64,000 nt of DNA, taken from positions 21,157,287 through 21,221,286 of the forward strand of contig NC_067195.1 of the NCBI RefSeq assembly GCF_000699445.3. Reading direction: 5' to 3'. This DNA comes from Schistosoma haematobium (taxonomy: Eukaryota > Platyhelminthes > Trematoda > Strigeidida > Schistosomatidae). The position numbers and the translations under genes are program-made. Shown here piece after piece: positions 13,687 to 22,400 of the stretch; position 1 is the stretch's first letter; each line of letters opens with the position of its first letter. Under the pieces are notes generated by a model. The model made no database searches. It was not told the origin of the DNA and saw only the letters and a list, made by a program, of their open reading frames with translations.

Positions 13687-16600
13687 CAACTTTGTGTTTG
13701 ATGTACGTATTGACATGTAATCCGATTATTGCCATAGCCGGCTTTGTTTAAAATATATAAACGAAATTTAGATGAAAAATTTAATCAGTATGTTATCCTG
13801 GTCTTGGTCACAGTGATGAAGTCTTTCACTTGAATTTTTTTTCAATTGAGCGTTGGCTCAGTGGTTAAGGGGTTTGATTTACAGCTATTAAGTCACAGTT
13901 TCGAACTCCGCCACATCTACTTTGATTAGAGAAAGCGGGTAATATCACTAGAACTCATACAAGTGCGGCTCGAGGCCAACTACATTGATCTGCGTTTGGT
14001 AAATAAATTGGATAAAAATACCTAAATTCAATAACAGAGCATCAAATTAAAGATTCTGTAGTTCTCTTTTTGTAAATTTCGTAGAATTCGTAATTACTAC
14101 TCATATCGTCATTTTTGTGACATGACTGGCACATTCGAACTAGCAGACTAAAAATTCTACATTAATAATTTCCTAATTACGCATCTATAAGAATTTGCTT
14201 GACGTATTTTAGTCGTACTGCTTTCTTTTTTTAAGAAAAATGCTCAAGTAAAATAAATTTAATTTTCTGTTTCTTAATTGTTTATAAAGGTTAGTCTGTC
14301 CAACTTAGTTTTTGATAAGAGAAAATCGAGACCTAAAGTTTATCGATCCAGCTGGATCACTCCAATTAAGCAATTAACAACGGTTAAAAAGGATACTGAT
14401 GACCAACATTGTATAACATTGCCAAGTAAACTTGTAAGTTCCTATGCTAATGTGCTTGATTTCATAACATTTCGTAATATTTATGTTATAGTGATCATAT
14501 ATACATTGACATGGATGTATGCTTGATATGAAACCTGGATCCTGTTTCTCTACGTTCCCCATGCATTTATCAGTGCCAAAACATTTTTTAAAGGAATTTA
14601 AAATCATTAGACTAGAATTCATACACTTTCTACAAGACTAACCATTGTTTGGTGTAAACGTCCTCTGATTTCTGACATAAAATATGTCAAACTTATGTCA
14701 GTACTTACAGTATTCCTAGTTGGTGTTTTGGGAGCTTTATTGATGTTTGGTTTCTTTATGTGTTTGTTTTAACTGTTAACCTGATCAACATTTCAAATAG
14801 ACATAATGCAGTCACACTTTTGACATTTCAGCTAAGAGAAATAAATAAATCAGCATAAAACATCGATTTGTAATCTAGTTTATCCTATTTATTCTTGAAG
14901 ATGATGATTACCTCCTATTTCAGTAATAAGTGTTTATATATATTTTTATCAGTCCGATAAATAAGTATGTAGTTTTTGACTGTTTGTGCATTATTGTTGT
15001 CGTTAAATTACTACTATCCTATCGTCTCAACCATTTTAGACACTGTCTTCACATTTACGCAAACGATATAGAAATCACTTTAAACGGAAATTACAAACGC
15101 CTTCTGTTCGAATCAATCGTTCACGAAATAGATCTGATAGTTCAACTGGACGTTCAAGTTCAGCCAAAAAGCAACGTCTTTCTGATTTGTTTTCAGATGA
15201 CGAAAACTTACTAACACAACCTATGTCTTTGCAAACACCTGTTTCGAAAACAGAAACTTCTTATAAAAAAAACAGTATGTTTTCCTTTATCTCCATCTTA
15301 TTTTGTAATGTTTTCATCATTGCTGATCTGACTGTAGAATTTTTGAGTAGGGCTGACTACTCCACTATATTCTGAAAACAAGTAGATAGTAAAATCCCCA
15401 AATAATGTAGAAATCTATCTTGCATGATGACATCAGTGTAGGTTAATCTATTGGGCGTTGAAATATACTTATATTGTGAGTCGCAACGACATTAGCGAGA
15501 TCCTAGTCCGACATAACACTAGATAACGCAAGTTTGAATCTCATGCACGATATCATTTCGCTTAAAGTATCTGTTGTGGATGCGGAGGAATAGACCGATA
15601 ATTATCATGTTAAGTCCAATGGTGTCCTTGGACTTTAAATGGACATTTCCTATTGGTCGATATCTGTTCGCTTGTTGAATATTGTACAAAATGTTGTTTT
15701 CTATTCTATGGTACGATATGGTATGCTTGGTTAGTATATAAACAAAGTATGTTTGGAATATAATGATTCATATCTCCGAGGCTGTGGCTTGTATTCTGGA
15801 CTCAACTAACTGGGCTAGACAGGGAAGCGCAAACCAATCGAGACTCTAGGCCGTCCGTTCGTGTTTACGTGTCACTGTAACCGATCGATAAGTACACTGC
15901 TCTCTAATTTTCCAGTCAAGGACACAACAGTTAGCACAGGGTAAAAATCGACCGCAACCTAAAGTCATAACAGTATCACATACACCTTGACACTTAACAC
16001 AAAACTTAGTTTTACGGCCTCCTGCTGGTTGCTACCAATCTGGCCACTTATGTGCACATTTTTTTGTAGTCATTGTTCTCCAACCTATACAAATGAACTT
16101 CTATGTCCACCAACCTTGTCCAACGATTATATACCCTCTTATCTAACTTTTATGTAATCACCCACGACGTAATGTGATTGAGTAGAACCTTCTTCTTAGT
16201 GGCCTTAAACGCATGAGTTAATGCTAGTATTTCTAGTAAAACAGTAGACTATTGTAACCTTCGATCTTACTGAGGGATTTGGGATTTGCTGTTAATTACT
16301 TATGTATTAGTTGTCTAGACTGAAATAGTTGTGATAAATGTCACCCGCTTGTTGAAAGCCTAATCGTCATAGTCTTCATCTTCGGATCTTTTCGGGTTAT
16401 TTTTAAAATGCTACTGATATCTTTTGATTGCTATTCGAAGCGAGAAAAATAGTTTCCATAGATATAGAGAGTTTATTGTTCAAAACCTAACATTTTCCCA
16501 GAGGTCCAGAAAACTATTTGTTGTCACTAAGTAATTCATGATTGTATTGTAGAGAAGTTGTATTTTTTAAAGATTTTATTATTTCTTCCCAATTCAGTCT

Positions 16601-19374
16601 AATGCTCGCATTCTTTTTAGCGAAAATAATTTCCTTTGACTTTTTGATCACAGTTTTGGTGTTTATTTTGTTATGAATTATTACTGAACTGTTTACTCCT
16701 TTTTTAGATTCAAGTCAAATAGTTTCTAAAAGGATGAGGTCTTCTCCTTCGCCAAAGTCTAGAGCATCAATTGGTTTACTTAGATCATTAAGTCATAATT
16801 TAGATATACCAATTCCAAGTCCAACTGTATTCCATGGATGGACTATCATTCTTACAGGTGGAGCTAAAAGTCAGTGAACTTGTTTTATTTCTAGTTATAG
16901 TCCTATAATGATTGACAAATGTTTATTCTAATGACATTGTTATCTGAATGTTAATTTCTTAATAGAAGTAAACTTATTGATGTGAAGTAAGAATCTTCGA
17001 TGTTTTCCAATCACTTATCATAAAAAACCAAAAAATCTAGATTATCAGATACGTTAATCGTGACAATATCTGATATCATCTTAACAAGAAATAAAGTGTG
17101 AGCATTAGATACTACCTCTCTCTTTACAAATGTTTGTCTTATGGTAACAATCTGCCTCCTATGTTATATTAAAAAAAAACTAAATGTTGACGTTCAAAAA
17201 CACTATCTATCAAAATCATTTTCAACTTCCATTTTAAATTTAATAATAATTCTTATGAATAAAATGTTGGTGTATTGATAGAATTACACACTCGCCCCAC
17301 TTTTGACTAACTGTTTCATTACAAGTCTAAAAAATGCTGTACTTGGTCATATAATCAATCGCTCCTATCTACGCAATCCGTATTTTTACCAAAAGTATCA
17401 AACCCAACGACATTCTAGTACCAATCCAGTTCACAATAAAATCAAAGTCAAACTTCCACTTATGGGATGTTCCATTGAAAAGACCTCTTAGTTCGTTACT
17501 AAGATCGATAGATAAAAAGGCATTCTTGTGTAGCCAGTACACAAACATCTTAAAAGTTGTATCTTGTTTATCCAGAAGAGAAAATTGATTCACTTTCTGC
17601 GAGGACAAGATAAGTATGTACAGGCGATACGATTGACGGTGAACTTGAAAAACTGTAGCAGATGCTTATCATCAACGGCTATCCATTTAGATTGATTGAC
17701 AAAGATCTGAAACCTGAACAAAAATATGAGTTCTAAAGAACATCCTCTTCATGAGTGTTCAATTTAAAAGAGCTTTTGAAAAACACTTTCCAGAGCATCC
17801 ACTTATTATCTTCCCTCAAGTACTGAGCTTCGAAATTTCTTATTTCACGAATTCGTTTTTTTCTCAGATTGTATCTTTGATGCATAATCTTTTCTATTAC
17901 CATTGATACTGTTACTATCTGTATTATGAGATTCGCCATAACAATTTTCACTGTGCTAACGGGGCGTTATAACGTAGACCGATGTACACACCAATTTCTA
18001 CGTTGCGTTAGACTGACTGACAAATTGAAATTTTTCGCACACCTCTAGCAATCCAACTCAAGTGTAATCTGCGTATACAAAGCAATACATTGAGTCTTTC
18101 AATCTACGTTGGTCTAACCTTTCTGTATTTTTCATTTTCAGTAATCTCTAGTTTTATACTCTTATCTAATCTTTCTTCATAATTACTAGTTATTTTTACA
18201 AGATTTAATCATTCTGTTCTTCATACTTATCCAGTTTACGATCATCACTCATCTACAAACTATCTTCATCTTGATATTTTTATTAACTTCTGGATCATTA
18301 CCTAACTTGCTTTTGATATTTGATTTTTATGAACAATTTGTAGTACAACATTGTTTTTACTTATCCAATTACAGAATAGTATATCCTAAATTTGAAACTT
18401 TAGATTATTGTTGATTGTTTTCGAGGCATTACTATGCCCCTCTATTTTCCTAAAGAATACCATTAGCTAAATACGATTGTACAGTTTAAATGAAGGAAAA
18501 AGTCGTAATGCCAATGGTTTTCTTTCATTACATGCGTGACAGTGTTAATTGAATTGTTTGTAGGAACAAGTGCATTTCATATACGATACTGTTGATCATA
18601 TCATTAGCGTTTTGGAGCCTATGTTTAAACTTTTCTGCAAAATTTCATGTCTTGCCGTTATTTCTATCGTGCTGTTTGCAACAGTTTGTATTTTGTCCAT
18701 ACCACTTTACGATGATTACTTTTTAGATTAATATCTGTGCAGTCAGTTGTATTGTTCGAGCCGTAATTCATGAAATGTACTACAATTGCTTCTTGTTGGA
18801 ACGGCTTTCCGAGGACTACGACGGAGCCTACAGAGGCCCTAAACCAACCGAAGAGCTTCCATCCAATCAGGACGTGATGGAACTCTCTAGAATATCAGCG
18901 TGGTATGCTACTATTCGACAGTAGCATAACATGCCTCCTTGAGGATTGGCTGAATTATAATATTGTTATAGTAAACGCTAATATCTATAAATTCCCATGA
19001 TTTTCTGTACACTTTTATTCTTACCCAACAAGCACTTTTGTCTTCTGATTTGCGACTGTGGGGGTTCTATGCGTTCTAGTGCCGTAGTTGTATACCGTAT
19101 TCTTCGTTAATCAAGTAGCGAACTTAACACTTCTGCATTCATCGTATATTATTTTCCATTGCAAAACTGGTCGAAAACTGTTTTAGACGGCTAAGAGATA
19201 ATCAGTGTTTAAAAATGTTTTTGTTATTCTCTTTAAAAGTAATCTTCAATTTAAATCTATGTTAGATATAAATGTTTGGCAGCATTACATATATTGGCTT
19301 GAGAATTTTTTACTGTGATTAGTTTTTATTGGGTGAAACAACTGTTATTGATAAATCATAATAATCTAACACCA

Positions 19375-19432
<58 letters not shown>

Positions 19433-22400
19433 TTATATTTTCTTTCGAGCATAATGTCAGTATAATTTCTCGTGATATTCTGGTAAATTTTATTTTGTAG
19501 ACTACAATTCAAATGAATCTATAGATCGTAATCTTTTAGAACAATTGATTATTGCGTGTGGTGGAGAAGTTGCTTTAGAAATCAATCCATCTTTATTGAA
19601 TAGAAGTTATGGTTGGGAAAGTCCTGAACTAGATGATAGTTTCCATCAAAAGAAAAGTCAATGTGCACATTTTGTAGCTTTAGTTTCAACAGATTGTTGT
19701 CGCACATTAAAATATTTCCAAGCACTTGCTACGTTAGGCAGTGTTCCATTACTACGTATTGACTGGTTGTTGGATTCATGTCGTGAAGATGCTAAAACAT
19801 ACAACAATCAATCGTCTTTTGAAGAAACTCGTAATTGGCCTTTATATTTGTTACGTACATATCCTGGTCGTTATGAATTACCTCGGGGATTTATATCAGG
19901 ATCTTCTGAACCAGTTAGTTGGTAAGCTAACTTCCACGTAACTTTGATTTTTAAATACGATATGCAGTAGATTCAGTACAGTGACTGATTTCACTATCTG
20001 TAATAACAACTTACTGATTCACTTACGTTAGAGAGAGCCCTGGTAACTTCAATCCAGGAATTGTTTTTTGATGATCCTTTTGTTTCTTGACACAAATACT
20101 AGTTTATGTCATCTACCCAACAAAAACCGAGTACATGGCACATGTCAGCGGTTTAAATTGACACAGTGAAATTTCAGCATTGCTATACAATGTCTTATGC
20201 TTATTCTTCAGTAATTTGATCTAAATTTTAGTTACTTAGCTCTTATAAACTACGTTTGTTTTTGGTATGCAAGAGGTAACTTCCCTTTTCTATTTTTCTT
20301 GTTAAAGTAAATTCGAAGTAATTTACATTTATGTGACGTTTCACCTAAAAAAAATCACTTGTAATTTTGGAAACAGAATAATATCTATCATGAGATTGGT
20401 AAATCTAGTTTATTAAGTTAGTGATTATTCTTTCAATCAGTGTGTAACGTGTGTTTACCATACTTTAGCTACTCAAGTTTTGGGAAGGGTATCACAACAT
20501 TATCTATTCGCCTTGTTCATATGCCTTTCGTTGGTTTTTTTATATGTATATGTATTAAGTTGACAACTTTGTTCAGTGAGAAAGATTATGTTTAAGTAAA
20601 TAACCATATCCATCTCACTCAGTTGTAGTGATACTTTTATTTTAACTCAGGGAAACACTCTTGTGTTTCCCTTCCAACTTTCATTATATTTCTACATACA
20701 TTTCAGGTGGTCTGTGCCTGTACGATATCGTTCACCAGCTTATCAAACAATTCCTTCACCATCATTGTTTGGCCATCTTGGAGATTGGGCGGATTGTGGA
20801 ACTAATTATCGTTTAGTAGCTATAGTAACTAATGATCTTAAGGTGTTTGGACCTGGTTGGTTGAATATTTTATCTCTAGCTTGTGGTTCCAATAATGGAT
20901 TTGATGAGTTGGGTAATTCATCTAATCGAATTCCTTTAATACATTTATCTGAAATATCTCAAAAACTATCTGATTTATTTCCATCTGTAAGGTGTAGATC
21001 TAAAGCAAGTGAGAAAAAAGTGAATTTTGTCCTAGTAGACAAGAACCATGTAAGTTCTGAAAATAAGTTTTTTTGATAACATTTTCTCAACTTTGTTCTC
21101 CTCACTATTTTTATTTGGTATATATATTTCAGTAAAATATATAACTGCTCGAATGCTTTAACTAGTAATAATCTTGATAAATCACGATGTATTTCACTTA
21201 CTAAAAACAAATTTGTATATTCACCTTTGAGTCACGCTTCACTTGAGAACTAGTAATCCTATATAACTGATTAAACTGAAGTACGTTTAGCGGGATCCAC
21301 ATCTGAGGTGACCTACTGGTTAAAAGCTGATTTCTTTAACAACTAGTCCTCCATATTTTTTGGTAAATACTTAAACTAGTGCGATGTTTTTTTGTTTGTC
21401 ATCGAAACATAAGACAATAGCGTAAAATGTATACTAGAATTTCACACATTACACGAATGGTTCGCTTTAAGTAAGTAATTGCATTGATTTTTTTCAATAA
21501 CCATCACTACAAGTAAAGTTATGTAATATTTTGAGCCTTCCTCAGGTATTCTTAGATAATCTAGAGATTACTTTTGTACTCCCAAATATAAACAGTACAA
21601 ACGGATACCATTCTAATGCTTTTACATAGCAGGTGCATAATGCATCTAAATAAATTTCCGGATGCCGATTATAAATTGGGAAGATGAGTGACTTTTACAC
21701 CATGGTTGTAACACTGACAGCAGAACTTAAATACGAATAACTGTCTTTTTAGAAGTTATTTTGGCCGCCGAAGTAATGGGATTTAAACTTCAGGAGGTTT
21801 TTGACAACTACCTACTATCAGTCTTTAGTTGATTGTTTGTGTTCGCTAAGTCAACATAATGCTAAATTGGTTCTTTTAAAAGAATCGTTCCATTTTCGTC
21901 AGCTGCAGATTATCTTTTCGTACAAACAACCGTTGTTTGGCCTTTCCAAAAATTTCATTCATAAGTTCGGATGTCATACTGTGATGAACGAGAACCTATG
22001 TGGGGACAACCAATTTATTGTTTAATACAAAATTCTTTCGTAAAATATGGGAACCATGCATTCTATAATTCATTTGCAAATCCTCTATAAATTGTCTCAA
22101 ACTTCATCGTTTCTTCATTACAACTACAATTACTTACTGTTCCCGTTCTCTTCGATTCGATCTTTCTGATTCTCTTCTGTCAGGCATTCTACTTTTGTGT
22201 GGTAATATATACTACTTAAGTCGACATAAGTAGCATACACCACAACACTTTCTCGCAATTTCAAGACAATTGGGAATTTATTGATCACAAAACGCTCATT
22301 TCTTATTTTATGTGTATTGGTGGTTCGAATCTTTCCATCAATGTTTAGGATTGCAGTTGACCAGTTTTTTTTGTCATATGTCCATCCTGTGCGGATTCCC

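Larger units (their letters stand above)
16870..19500 (+). other. Visible intron 11 of the 53BP1-like gene
   Basis: A 2.6-kb intron. It holds a possible Penelope-type relic (17303-17640), a GC-richer segment with a hairpin (18770-18960) and a (TA)n tract (19379-19429). The remainder is AT-rich without recognisable features. Confidence 0.6.

Noticed and set aside
17369..17608. - strand open frame of 79 codons
   Set aside because: No domain; it overlaps a + strand stretch that better resembles a Penelope relic.
20663..20706. Start codon of a 137-codon frame
   Set aside because: The start lies in the intron; the frame is the second-last exon of the 53BP1-like gene extended upstream.
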